A stretch of 64,000 bases of DNA from Flavobacteriales bacterium. GTDB lineage: Bacteria; Bacteroidota; Bacteroidia; Flavobacteriales; CAJXXR01. Below the pieces are notes generated by a model that made no database searches, was not told where the DNA came from, and worked only from the letters and a program-made list of their open reading frames with translations. A program made the position numbers and the translations under genes. The stretch lies in assembly GCA_025210805.1 (NCBI GenBank), contig JAOAQX010000034.1, positions 114,736-178,735 of the forward strand, read 5' to 3'. Shown piece by piece: positions 43,797 to 52,579 of this stretch. Each line of letters opens with the position of its first letter. Positions within the stretch are counted from its first letter, which is position 1.

Positions 43797-44831
43797 CTAC
43801 AATCGCCCCAACTCTTTTTTCTGGAAAACTCTATGAAAAAGAAGCATTTGAAACCCAAACAAAATGGCAGAAACCAAAAGATGAGCAGGTTGTGCCCAGG
43901 CAGGAAAATCCAAAAACCTAAATGCTAAACCTAAAATATAGGCTAGAAAAATCATGGCAATAGACCAGATAATTACAGGAGAATGTTTTTTCCAATGATT
44001 ATGGTATCTCCATGCTAAATAAACTCCCATTGCGATAGAACCATAAGCTAATAAAATATGAATATCTAACTGAAAAGGTAAGTGGTCTAACCATGTAGAT
44101 CTTGGATGAACAATTTCACTTTTATTTAACCCATCTACCGCTTGCCTTACCTGAGTTCCTACCAGTATTTGAATAATAGAAACGGCTAAATATCCTATAG
44201 AAACCCATTTGATAGAATCAGGTTGTTTTTGTGTCTCTAAGCGTTCTTTTTTTAGCTGTTCTATATACACAATAATCCACCACACAATAAGTAATGCCAT
44301 AAGCATGTGAATGGTGATTTTATGAGGTGCAAGCATGGAATAAACTACCGTAGCTCCTAGCCAAGCCTCGAAAACCATCCCTAAAAGTACGGCAACACTT
44401 AGCCAAATGAGCTTTCTTTTCTTTACCAAAATGGAAAAAACCAAAAGCAAAACACAAAAAAGACCCGAAACGGCACCAAAAAGTCGATTGATATACTCTG
44501 TCCAAGTATGTGCCACATTAAAAATGGCATAATCGTGTTTTGTATATTTTTCCCAATTATCAATTTGAAAAACATCTGAGGTAATAAAATCATTTTTCGA
44601 TTTCCAGAGTGCTTGATCCTTAACAATAATCTGACCTTCTTCTATCTCCTTTTCAGGAAACCACATGACTTGTTCTTCTTCTGTAGGCGGAATGTAATAT
44701 CCGAAACATTTTGGCCAATCTGGGCAACCCATTCCAGACCCCGTAGCTCTTACTACAGACCCCGCAATAATTACCAAATAAACACTAACTAAAGTGGCAA
44801 AAGCATATTTACTAAGAAATGTTTTAGACAT
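43797..44831 (-). CDS. ctaA: Heme A synthase, COX15/CtaA family
   Basis: A 344-residue membrane enzyme that oxidises heme O to heme A for cytochrome c oxidase. Eight transmembrane helices are expected. Heme-ligand histidines lie in NVAHTWTEYINRL, APHKITIHMLMA, LDIHILLAYG and AQPAHLLVSA. The first periplasmic loop has the cysteine pair of GCPDWPKC, followed by an insertion of about 60 residues, as in other Bacteroidota members. The partner genes for heme O synthase and oxidase are not in this window. Confidence 0.93.
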   Translation of the reverse strand: MSKTFLSKYAFATLVSVYLVIIAGSVVRATGSGMGCPDWPKCFGYYIPPTEEEQVMWFPEKEIEEGQIIVKDQALWKSKNDFITSDVFQIDNWEKYTKHDYAIFNVAHTWTEYINRLFGAVSGLFCVLLLVFSILVKKRKLIWLSVAVLLGMVFEAWLGATVVYSMLAPHKITIHMLMALLIVWWIIVYIEQLKKERLETQKQPDSIKWVSIGYLAVSIIQILVGTQVRQAVDGLNKSEIVHPRSTWLDHLPFQLDIHILLAYGSIAMGVYLAWRYHNHWKKHSPVIIWSIAMIFLAYILGLAFRFLDFPAWAQPAHLLVSAILFGFQMLLFHRVFQKKELGRL

Positions 44832-44904
44832 TGTGAATGGATATTTTTTTTTACGAAAGTAAGATAAAGTCTAAGGGAAAATAGGGATTTTTTTATCGAG
44901 AAAT

Positions 44905-45525
44905 TTACATTTTTAAATAAACCACTTTTTTGGTTTCAAAAAACTCTTCTTCAAAAAGATCAGTGATATCATAAATTTTAGGTCTATTCCCCAAAAATGC
45001 CAATTCAGCTTTAAGGTCTCCGCCTTTGAGATAAAGGATTCCATTTCGGAAATCGTGATTGTTTTTTTGCTTAAATCGTCCTTTTACCCATGGCAAAAAA
45101 TTATCCATAGAAGTCACGGCTCTACTAACTACGAAATCGTATTGTTCCTTAATTGACTCTGCTCTTCGCTGTTCTGCTCTCACATTTTTAAGTCCTAATT
45201 GTTGAGCAATATCTTTTACTACCGTGATTTTTTTACCAATAGAATCTACCAAATGAAAATTAACTTGTGGAAATAGTATTGCCAAAGGAATCCCTGGAAA
45301 ACCACCACCTGTACCAACATCTAATACATCTGCACCTTTTTTAAAAGATTGAATCTTGGCTATAGCCAAAGAATGAAGAATGTGTTTGGTTTCTATTTCA
45401 TGAATATCTTTCCTACTCACGCAGTTAATTTTTGCGTTCCACTCTGGAAATAGAATCATGAGTTTTTCAAACTGCTCAATTTGCTTGGCAGTGAGACCTG
45501 GAAAGTATTTTTGAATAATTTTCAT
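44905..45525 (-). CDS. rsmG: 16S rRNA (guanine527-N7) methyltransferase RsmG
   Basis: A 206-residue SAM-dependent methyltransferase (GidB). The SAM loop DVGTGGGFPGIPLAILFP is at about residues 70-87. The N-terminal helical segment with CVSRKDIHEIETKHILHSL and the later VVSRAVTSMDNFLPWV are conserved. It methylates G527 in the 530 loop of 16S rRNA. It sits 15 bases downstream of the GT2 gene on the same strand, probably by chance of operon layout. Confidence 0.95.
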   Translation of the reverse strand: MKIIQKYFPGLTAKQIEQFEKLMILFPEWNAKINCVSRKDIHEIETKHILHSLAIAKIQSFKKGADVLDVGTGGGFPGIPLAILFPQVNFHLVDSIGKKITVVKDIAQQLGLKNVRAEQRRAESIKEQYDFVVSRAVTSMDNFLPWVKGRFKQKNNHDFRNGILYLKGGDLKAELAFLGNRPKIYDITDLFEEEFFETKKVVYLKM

Positions 45526-45540
45526 AAAGGTGTTTTTGGG

Positions 45541-46719
45541 CTATTTTCCGTTCCAATTTTTAGGTTTTGAAATCCAGTTTGAAATCAAAACTACAAAACG
45601 GAACAAAAATACTAAAAGACCAGCGAATGGTAAGAAAAATACATAAAATCGTTCATGGAGCCATTTACTCACTTTTGCTATTTTGAGAATAAATATCAAA
45701 TATGCAAAAAACCAAAGTACGAATGCCAACTCAACAAAAGCTGGTAACAATAATGCCAATACAGGACTTAAAAAGAACAGAAAATGTATTCCTTCATTAA
45801 AAGCCAATTGTATTTTTAAGCCAAAAGAATACTCATCTGAGGTTGTAAAATGTCTTCTTTTTTGGAAAAACCATTCTTTCCATGAATTAGGAGCTTTGGA
45901 AATTGTTTTAGAACCTGCAGAAAACTGTACACCTATACTCGGTTTTTTCGTTTTTGCATAGTCTTGAACAAATAAATCATCATCACCTGAACGGATAAAT
46001 ATATGGCTTGAAAACCCCTTTATTTTAAAAAAAATATCTCGATGATAGGCTAGATTTCTTCCCACTCCCATATACGCTTTTCCCAGATGGGCAAAAACGC
46101 CATAATGCAAGGCTGTTTTTAGTGTTTCCCACCTTAAAACCCAGTTTAAAATTGAGGATTTAGTTTCATAGGCTCCATATTGCAAAACCATTTTATGAGT
46201 TTCCATGGCTTGAGATGATTCGCGTATCCATTGATTTGAATGCGGAATACAATCAGCGTCAGTAAACAATAATTTCTCATATTTAGCTGCCTTAATCCCA
46301 ATAGTAAGTGCTAATTTTTTTCCAATAAAATTTCCTTCATAAGCATCATCCACCGTTCGGCAAATGTGTAATTTCGGGTACATCTCTCTTGCCTCTAACA
46401 AAAAATCTCTCGTTCCATCCCATGAACAATCATCTACCACAATCACTTCAAAAAACTCATAATCTTGTTCCATTAATTTTGGTATTAAGATTTTTAAATT
46501 CTGAAGCTCATTTTTAGCTGCAATTATTACAGAAACGGCACGCTCGGGTGAAACTATTTCATTTGGTATTATTTGAAAAGACTTCTTTTTTATTAGAAAA
46601 AGATACCAGATCATCACCCAAAGCTGAATAAATACAAAAACACCAATAATAACCCACTCCTCCTGACTTACAGAATGAATAGAGTTGTTTTTAAAATAAT
46701 CAACGATATATTGCTCCAT
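45541..46719 (-). CDS. Membrane-anchored family 2 glycosyltransferase
   Basis: A 392-residue GT2 enzyme with one N-terminal membrane segment (EWVIIGVFVFIQLWVMIWYLFLI) and two or more near the C-terminus. The catalytic domain has VSVIIAAKNELQNL, VVDDCSWDGT, the DxD in FTDADCIPH, a third acidic site in SGDDDLFVQDY, and a QKRRHF segment in place of QxxRW. Such enzymes build lipids or polysaccharides at the inner membrane. The acceptor is unknown. Confidence 0.9.
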   Translation of the reverse strand: MEQYIVDYFKNNSIHSVSQEEWVIIGVFVFIQLWVMIWYLFLIKKKSFQIIPNEIVSPERAVSVIIAAKNELQNLKILIPKLMEQDYEFFEVIVVDDCSWDGTRDFLLEAREMYPKLHICRTVDDAYEGNFIGKKLALTIGIKAAKYEKLLFTDADCIPHSNQWIRESSQAMETHKMVLQYGAYETKSSILNWVLRWETLKTALHYGVFAHLGKAYMGVGRNLAYHRDIFFKIKGFSSHIFIRSGDDDLFVQDYAKTKKPSIGVQFSAGSKTISKAPNSWKEWFFQKRRHFTTSDEYSFGLKIQLAFNEGIHFLFFLSPVLALLLPAFVELAFVLWFFAYLIFILKIAKVSKWLHERFYVFFLPFAGLLVFLFRFVVLISNWISKPKNWNGK

Positions 46720-46833
46720 TGTGTTCCCCTAACTGATCATTTTTATCTACCAAATAGAAAAGAAATGAAGAAATGAGATCCTCATTAATGTTTTGAGTAG
46801 GTAGATAACCAAAGTGTATTTTTATTTTTAAAC

Positions 46834-46864
46834 TTCGGCTTTCAAAGATATAAAAGTATCTTTG
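46834..46864 (+). promoter_or_regulatory. Promoter of the tgt-lptF/G operon
   Basis: TATCTTTG (46857-46864) matches TAnnTTTG, and TTCG (46834-46837) lies exactly 19 bases upstream in the -33 position. The tgt ATG at 46895 is 30 bases downstream, which also argues against the earlier TTG start at 46862 that falls inside the box. Confidence 0.7.
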
Positions 46865-46894
46865 TCGAGCTTAAGAATATTGGAAAATTATTGC

Positions 46895-48025
46895 ATGAAA
46901 TTTACCTTAGAAAAAACAGATATCAATTCACAAGCAAGAGCTGGTGAAATAGAAACGGCTCATGGGAAAATCCAAACGCCTATTTTTATGCCCGTAGGTA
47001 CAGTAGCTACTGTAAAGGGGGTTCATCAGCATGAGCTAAAGAATGATACCAAGGCGCAAATTATCCTTGGAAACACCTATCATTTATATTTAAGACCTCA
47101 ATTGGATGTTTTACAAAAAGCAGGAGGTTTGCACAAATTTATAGGATGGGACAAACCTATTCTTACAGATAGTGGTGGTTATCAAGTGTATTCTTTGGGT
47201 GCTAATAGAAAAATAAAAGAAGAAGGTGTTACTTTTAAATCACATATTGATGGATCTAAACATTTTTTCTCACCAGAATATGCTATTGATGTTCAAAGGA
47301 AAATAGGTGCAGATATCATTATGGCATTTGATGAATGTACGCCTTACCCTTGTGATTATCATTATGCTAAAAGATCTATGAAAATGACTCATAGATGGTT
47401 AAAAAGATGTTGTGACCGTTTTGACAGTACTGAAGGTCATTATGGTTATGATCAAACATTTATGCCGATTGTACAAGGGTCAACCTATAAAGATTTGCGA
47501 AAGCAATCTGCCGAAGCTATTGCTAGCTTTGATAGAGATGCCAATGCCATTGGAGGTCTATCCGTTGGAGAACCTGCCGAAGAAATGTATGCAATGACAG
47601 AAGTGGTTACCGCTATTCTTCCAAAAGAGAAACCAAGATATTTAATGGGTGTTGGAACGCCTGCAAATATTTTGGAAAATATTGCCCTTGGAATTGATAT
47701 GTTTGACTGTGTGATGCCTACAAGAAATGCTAGAAACGGACAAATGTTTACCAGCGAAGGAATTATTAATATCAAAAATGCAAAATGGGCTGATGATTTC
47801 TCACCGCTAGATCCTCATGGTGATTCCTATGTAGATCAAACTTATTCAAAAGCTTATGTTCGCCATTTATTTAAATCTAATGAATTATTAGGAAAACAAA
47901 TTGCAACTTTACACAATATCAGATTCTATTTATGGTTAGTAGAGCAAGCTAGAGAACATATTTTGGCAGGAGATTTCTACCAATGGAAAAATATGATGGT
48001 AAAAAAATTAGTGAACAGGTTATAG
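46895..48025 (+). CDS. tgt: Queuine tRNA-ribosyltransferase
   Basis: A 376-residue enzyme that replaces guanine 34 of GUN-anticodon tRNAs with preQ1. The ATG at 46895 gives the family N-terminus. The active-site motifs are present: TDSGGYQVYSL, the general-base region MAFDECTPYP, GGLSVGEP, and the nucleophile Asp in GIDMFDCVMPTRNARNG. The C-terminal zinc site differs from the E. coli/Zymomonas type: the CxCxxC stretch reads GDSYVD here (PLDPHGDSYVDQTYSKAY), so no zinc is expected. The downstream permease gene begins 1 base after the stop. Confidence 0.95.
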   Translation: MKFTLEKTDINSQARAGEIETAHGKIQTPIFMPVGTVATVKGVHQHELKNDTKAQIILGNTYHLYLRPQLDVLQKAGGLHKFIGWDKPILTDSGGYQVYSLGANRKIKEEGVTFKSHIDGSKHFFSPEYAIDVQRKIGADIIMAFDECTPYPCDYHYAKRSMKMTHRWLKRCCDRFDSTEGHYGYDQTFMPIVQGSTYKDLRKQSAEAIASFDRDANAIGGLSVGEPAEEMYAMTEVVTAILPKEKPRYLMGVGTPANILENIALGIDMFDCVMPTRNARNGQMFTSEGIINIKNAKWADDFSPLDPHGDSYVDQTYSKAYVRHLFKSNELLGKQIATLHNIRFYLWLVEQAREHILAGDFYQWKNMMVKKLVNRL

Positions 48026-48026
48026 A

Positions 48027-49103
48027 TTGAGGATACTTGACTGGTACATACTTAAAAAGTTTTTAACAACTTTTATTTTCACCCTTTCCATGATTCTAAT
48101 CATTGCTATGGTATTTGATGCCGCTGAGCGATCTGATAGAATTATGACAAGGAAACCTCCTACTTGGGACTTGGTGAAGTACTATATCTATTTTTCATTA
48201 AAATGGGGAATCATTCTAAGTTCTTTCTTTACTTTTATTTCCGTAATGATTTTCACTTCTCAAATGGCAAATAGAACTGAAATAGTTCCTATTTTGAGCA
48301 GTGGAGTGAGTTATAAAAGACTTATGTTTCCTTATATTATTGGTGCTTCGCTAATAGGGATTATGGCATTTTTCTCAATGAGCTTTTTCCTTCCAGCTGC
48401 TTCAGTGGAAGGCTTGGCTTTCGAAAAAAAATATATTTGGAGGACAGAAAAAAGAACCTTTGTTGATATTCACATTAAACAAAATGATCGTTCTTATCTA
48501 TATTTCAGATCTTTTACGAATAACGATTATACAGGGAAAAGATTTAGCCAAGAAATATTTGATGGTAATGAGTTGAAATACAAACTCATGTCTGAAACAA
48601 TTACTTGGATTCCTGACAGTAATAAATGGGAATTAGGAAATTATCATTGGCGAAGTATTGACGAAAATGGGAAGGAATTCACTGAAACAGGAGACTTTAT
48701 CTATAAAGATTTAGACTTAAAACCAGATGAAGTCTATGTGGAAACACATGACAAAATTCAGCTCAACTATTTCCAGCTAGAAGATCAAATAGCCAAAGAA
48801 GAAGCTAGAGGATCTAAGAATGCTTTAGACTTTAAAATCGAGTTCCATGCACGTTTTGCAAATTCCTTTGCCAATATTATCTTAACACTATTAGCTTTTT
48901 TCATTTCTTCTAAAAAAGTGAGAGGTGGAATTGGGTTCAATATTTCTATTGGATTATTCATTGTAATGCTTTATCTATTAGTAAATAGATTTGTACTCAC
49001 TTATGCCAATGCTTACGAAATGAATGCTTTTTTGGCAGCTTGGCTACCGATGTTATTTAATATCCCTGTATTGCTTTGGTTTTATAAAAAAGCACAGAAA
49101 TAA
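48027..49103 (+). CDS. LptF/LptG-family permease
   Basis: A 358-residue membrane protein of the YjgP/YjgQ family, which forms the inner-membrane part of the LPS export machine with LptB. The start is TTG at 48027: it gives the canonical opening RILDWYILKKFLTTF, and no ATG exists before the first helix. Six transmembrane helices are seen, three before and three after a periplasmic beta-jellyroll (residues about 130-260). The ANRTEIVPILSSGVSYKRLM coupling segment is clear. It cannot be assigned to LptF or LptG from sequence alone. Confidence 0.92.
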   Translation: MRILDWYILKKFLTTFIFTLSMILIIAMVFDAAERSDRIMTRKPPTWDLVKYYIYFSLKWGIILSSFFTFISVMIFTSQMANRTEIVPILSSGVSYKRLMFPYIIGASLIGIMAFFSMSFFLPAASVEGLAFEKKYIWRTEKRTFVDIHIKQNDRSYLYFRSFTNNDYTGKRFSQEIFDGNELKYKLMSETITWIPDSNKWELGNYHWRSIDENGKEFTETGDFIYKDLDLKPDEVYVETHDKIQLNYFQLEDQIAKEEARGSKNALDFKIEFHARFANSFANIILTLLAFFISSKKVRGGIGFNISIGLFIVMLYLLVNRFVLTYANAYEMNAFLAAWLPMLFNIPVLLWFYKKAQK

Positions 49104-49187
49104 AAAAACTACTCAGTTTTCCCATAAAATAAAGACACGGTAAAAGATTTTTTGAAAACAGAAACCGTTTATCTATTCCACAAAAAA

Positions 49188-49219
49188 ATCCTAAAGCCGA
49201 AGCTTTAGGATTTTTTTTT
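49188..49219. terminator. Strong bidirectional terminator
   Basis: ATCCTAAAGC pairs perfectly with GCTTTAGGAT around CGAA, with seven A before and a T run after. It separates the convergent lptF/G and His-rich lipoprotein genes and serves both. Confidence 0.93.
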
Positions 49220-49239
49220 GTAAAAATACTCTTGATTAA

Positions 49240-49437
49240 TTAATGAGCGTGACCGTGATCTCCATGATCATGCCCATGATCATGCCCATGATCATGTCCG
49301 TGATCATGGCTTTCAGGAGTCTTTTCAGTCTTTTCGGTTTTCGTTTCTTTCTTTGTAGAATCAGCTCCGCATGATACCATTCCTAAAGAAAAAACGCTCA
49401 ATATCATTAATGTAATTAGGTTTCTTTTTGTCTTCAT
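49240..49437 (-). CDS. Small histidine-rich lipoprotein
   Basis: A 65-residue protein. The signal peptide of about 22 residues ends in the lipobox VSC. A Lys/Thr/Glu linker follows (STKKETKTEKTEKTPE), then a tail of HDHG repeats that holds 11 His and 5 or more Asp in the last 23 residues. At DNA level the tail is four 12-base tandem units (49263-49310). Such tails bind Zn2+, Ni2+, Cu2+ or Co2+, so it may buffer metal in the periplasm. It lies next to a CopD-like membrane gene. Confidence 0.85.
   Translation of the reverse strand: MKTKRNLITLMILSVFSLGMVSCGADSTKKETKTEKTEKTPESHDHGHDHGHDHGHDHGDHGHAH
49263..49310. repeat. 12-bp tandem repeat encoding HDHG units
   Basis: Four consecutive 12-base units (CATGATCATGCC, the same again, CATGATCATGTC, CGTGATCATGGC). 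Each encodes four residues on the minus strand, so copy-number changes keep the frame and alter the number of metal-binding His. Confidence 0.85.
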
Positions 49438-49569
49438 AAGATTTTATAATTTAGTTATGTTGGCATTTAACTTGCCAATACTAAATTAATGACAAATTTT
49501 CAAGTAATCAATATATCTCGATGCTAAACGCCCACAAAACCTATTTTTTTGTCGCATTTAGTAGGGTTT

Positions 49570-50046
49570 TCAAAACAGAAACCACCCATGGCTTCCTGCC
49601 GTTGCTCCAAAAATAGTTATCATACTTATGCTAAGAAGAATCCAGTGAACTCTTTGCATGATAACAAAAGTTTTTTCTGGATATTTTTCGGTAAGTTCTT
49701 TAAGCTTTTTGGCAACTATAAAAGGCTCTGCTATGAATAAGATAAAACTGAATATCAACCAAACGAAAACCATAGCGTGCATCCACCAATATGTGGGGTC
49801 TAAAAAGCGATTCCAAGCATCAAGAATATGCACCATATAAAAACCTGAAATAGCAGTGAGAATAGTGGTTATTTTGGCAAAAAAAGCAAATCTACCCTCA
49901 ATCATTTCGAAGGTTTCTAGTTTTTTACTTCCTTCTTTCATTTTATTGATTGCGGGCAATAATATGACCGTCACCATAAATACGCCACCAATCCAAATTA
50001 CGACGGCTAAAATGTGAATTACACGTGCGAGCACATAATCTTCCAT
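49570..50046 (-). CDS. CopD-like four-helix membrane protein
   Basis: A 158-residue integral membrane protein with four hydrophobic helices. The first contains RVIHILAVVIWIGGVFMVTVILLPA and the third WWMHAMVFVWLIFSFILFIAEP. The conserved His in helices 1, 3 and 4 (RVHWILLSISMI) resemble heme- or copper-binding CopD/DUF2269 proteins. Its exact substrate is unknown. Its start overlaps the stop of the GlmU-like gene by one base, so they share a transcript. Confidence 0.8.
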   Translation of the reverse strand: MEDYVLARVIHILAVVIWIGGVFMVTVILLPAINKMKEGSKKLETFEMIEGRFAFFAKITTILTAISGFYMVHILDAWNRFLDPTYWWMHAMVFVWLIFSFILFIAEPFIVAKKLKELTEKYPEKTFVIMQRVHWILLSISMITIFGATAGSHGWFLF

Positions 50047-51221
50047 TATCGATACTTTTTGGTTTCTAAAAGAATATTTTCCAATAGTTTTCTATCTGCC
50101 TCATTCAAATCTACTTTTCTTCTCTCCATTACTCTTTGTGCAACTTCAAGAGCTTTGTCTAATCGGTATTCTACAAAACCATCTGCTCCGCCCCAAGTAA
50201 AAGAGGGAATAAATTTGGGTGGAAAACCACCACCAAATACGTTTGCAGAAACGCCAACTACTGTTCCTGTGTTAAACATCGTATTAATTCCACATTTTGA
50301 ATGATCACCCATAATGAGTCCACAAAACTGAAGACCAGAATCTTGATATTCTTCTGCCTGATAATTCCATACCCTAACTTGAGAATAGTTATTTTTTAGA
50401 TTGGAATTATTTGTATCTGCTCCTAAGTTACACCATTCACCCAAAACAGAGTTTCCTAAAAAGCCATCGTGTCCTTTATTGGAATAACCAAAAATGACTG
50501 AATTATTCACTTCTCCCCCAACCTTGGCAAAAGGCCCTACCGTGGTTGCTCCATAAATTTTTGTTGAAAGTTTAAGCACGGCATTTTCTCCCATTGCTAA
50601 AGCACCTCTAACTACCGATCCTTCCATAATTTCGGCATTTTTCCCGATATATATAGGACCAGAACTTGCGTTAAGCACTGCACATTCTACTTTTGCTCCT
50701 TCCTCCAAAAAGATATTTTCTGGGGCAATACAGGTATTTGTTGGAGAAATAGCTTGAGAATTTCTTCCTTGGGTAAGTAAATCAAAATCTCTTTGAATTT
50801 CTACACCATTTTTTGAAAAAATATCAAAATGAAAACGCAACATTACAGGTTCAACCATAAGATCATGCTTTTCCCAGTTTTTGTCTTTAAAATCTTCTAG
50901 ATTTCCTTTATAAAACAGAAGATCTTCTTGCCAAAAATATGCTTGATTGATCGTTGTGCGCTTCATTAAATCAATTAAATCACTAGAAGGACAGACACTT
51001 GAATTCACAAAGATTACTTCTTCATTATTATTTTCAAATTCTCCAAACTTTTCTTGTAAACTAGAATGATTGAGGTATTTGATTTCGAAGTTTGTTCTTT
51101 TTTGCCATTTTTCCGCAATGGTAAGAATCCCTACTCTAATATGAGACAAAGGACGTGTAAAAGTGAAAGGTTTTAATTGTGTTCTATATTGACTGTTTTC
51201 AAAAAAAACTATTGTGTTCAT
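50046..51221 (-). CDS. GlmU-like sugar-nucleotidyltransferase with left-handed beta-helix
   Basis: A 391-residue protein of the Bacteroidota GlmU-like family. The N-terminal part is a degenerate nucleotidyltransferase (IVFFENSQYRTQLKPFTFTRPLSHIRVG replaces the usual LAAGxGTRM loop). The C-terminal half is a left-handed beta-helix of hexapeptide repeats (IYIGKNAEIMEGSVVRGAL, IYGATTVGPFAKVGGEVNNSV, GLIMGDHSKCGINTMFNTGTVVG). It is thought to handle sugar-1-phosphates or UDP-GlcNAc-type substrates, but the degenerate catalytic loop leaves the reaction open. Confidence 0.87.
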   Translation of the reverse strand: MNTIVFFENSQYRTQLKPFTFTRPLSHIRVGILTIAEKWQKRTNFEIKYLNHSSLQEKFGEFENNNEEVIFVNSSVCPSSDLIDLMKRTTINQAYFWQEDLLFYKGNLEDFKDKNWEKHDLMVEPVMLRFHFDIFSKNGVEIQRDFDLLTQGRNSQAISPTNTCIAPENIFLEEGAKVECAVLNASSGPIYIGKNAEIMEGSVVRGALAMGENAVLKLSTKIYGATTVGPFAKVGGEVNNSVIFGYSNKGHDGFLGNSVLGEWCNLGADTNNSNLKNNYSQVRVWNYQAEEYQDSGLQFCGLIMGDHSKCGINTMFNTGTVVGVSANVFGGGFPPKFIPSFTWGGADGFVEYRLDKALEVAQRVMERRKVDLNEADRKLLENILLETKKYR

Positions 51222-51326
51222 AATATTATTTTAGTTTACCCATTTTTCAAATAAATCGTCTATCTGAAAAGCTTACTCACAAAGCTATTTTCTTTTTTTT
51301 GTATATCCCAATTTAAAACAAAAAAA

Positions 51327-51348
51327 AGCCATTCAAAAAAGAATGGCT
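51327..51348 (-). terminator. Terminator of the CotH-type lipoprotein gene
   Basis: AGCCATTC/GAATGGCT around six A; on the minus strand it is followed by a T-rich run. It lies 20 bases beyond the stop at 51368. Confidence 0.88.
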
Positions 51349-51367
51349 TATAATACATCGAGTGGAA

Positions 51368-52579
51368 TTAATCCCTAAAAAGACCTTCATAACGATCTTT
51401 GTAATTCAGTTTTAATTCTTCAATATTTAGCAACCATTCGCCATAAGTTTCAGGATGTTGATATTTATCAATCTGATATGGCATCCATGGCTTTATTTCT
51501 TCAACCAACTCATTCACAATACTTAGATAGTTCTCAACCTTCAGTTTAGGATTATTTTTAAATTCCTCTTTCCTTTTTGTGAATTTTGATTTAAACTCCG
51601 CATTCTCTTCTAATACAAAAAATAAATCGCTCACTAAATTTTCATATTCATCGTCTATAAAATGTTCATGATCATCTTTTAAATCATCTTTTAAAGAAAA
51701 ATCTAAATCATATAAGAAAAAACGAATTTTGCTCCCATCTATAGAAAAGAATCTAACATTGTTTGATGGCCAATCTACATTTCCAACAAAGGATTCAAAG
51801 AGCATATAGTCTATAAAATTATCTATATCAACATGTTCTTTTAAGTAAGCTACATCTTTGGATGTTACTGCTGTCTTTAAATTTTCTAAAACAGACTCTT
51901 CACCATCTTTCAATATTGCTGTAGCATCTGCCATTTTTACTAGGGTAACATCATCTTTATCTGCTCCAAAGAGACCTGCGATTCCATGCTTGTTACTTTC
52001 TGTTCTTAAATTTAACACTCCATAAAATTCTTCATTTACAAAAGCGATAACAGGCTCACCATACATCAAATCTATATTCAAATCAAGATCAATAGCCAAT
52101 TTAGTTAATGATAAATCCTTTATCATTGTTTCTACAAAATCGTTTCCTGAATTTCTTAGTCTAATAGATTTTATTTTTTCTAAGGAATGATGTGGCAGTA
52201 TATTTTTAGGATTTAATAAATTGTAGTCCTTTGAAGCATTTTTATACTTTTTATCGAACTTAATTCCTAAAGATTTCATGGGTAAAGCAGAACTAGATGC
52301 TCCTTTAATTTCTACCTCAACTTCATCTAATTCAATAATTTTCTCACCATTTTTAAACATTTCGAATGTTCCTTCAATCTCTATTTCAGACTCGTAATTC
52401 TTCATCATATTAGAGAATTCCTTGTTATCAAGATAAAGATTCACTACTGGTAAATCAGTATTAATGGTCTTTGGTTCTAGTGAGTTAAAAGATGGGATAT
52501 TGGATTCAAATTCATCTTCAACCTCTGTACACGCCCAAAAAATTGGGACCAACAATAGTAATAGCCATTTATTTTTCAT
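51368..52579 (-). CDS. CotH-kinase-family lipoprotein
   Basis: A 403-residue lipoprotein (lipobox FWAC at about residues 13-16). The CotH fold marks are VNLYLDNKEF near the N-terminus, GASSSALPMKSLGIKFDKKY, SIRLRNSGNDFVETMIKDLSLTKLA, and the catalytic-like GNVDWPSNNVRFFSIDG and IRFFLYDLDFSL. CotH of Bacillus is an atypical protein kinase acting on spore coat proteins. Surface members in non-spore-formers have unknown substrates. Its ATG overlaps the PorT-like gene's stop by 11 bases. Confidence 0.87.
   Translation of the reverse strand: MKNKWLLLLLVPIFWACTEVEDEFESNIPSFNSLEPKTINTDLPVVNLYLDNKEFSNMMKNYESEIEIEGTFEMFKNGEKIIELDEVEVEIKGASSSALPMKSLGIKFDKKYKNASKDYNLLNPKNILPHHSLEKIKSIRLRNSGNDFVETMIKDLSLTKLAIDLDLNIDLMYGEPVIAFVNEEFYGVLNLRTESNKHGIAGLFGADKDDVTLVKMADATAILKDGEESVLENLKTAVTSKDVAYLKEHVDIDNFIDYMLFESFVGNVDWPSNNVRFFSIDGSKIRFFLYDLDFSLKDDLKDDHEHFIDDEYENLVSDLFFVLEENAEFKSKFTKRKEEFKNNPKLKVENYLSIVNELVEEIKPWMPYQIDKYQHPETYGEWLLNIEELKLNYKDRYEGLFRD

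Noticed and set aside
46772..46786. AATGAG/CTCATT hairpin before tgt
   Set aside because: A six-pair stem with no T run; likely chance in AT-rich DNA.
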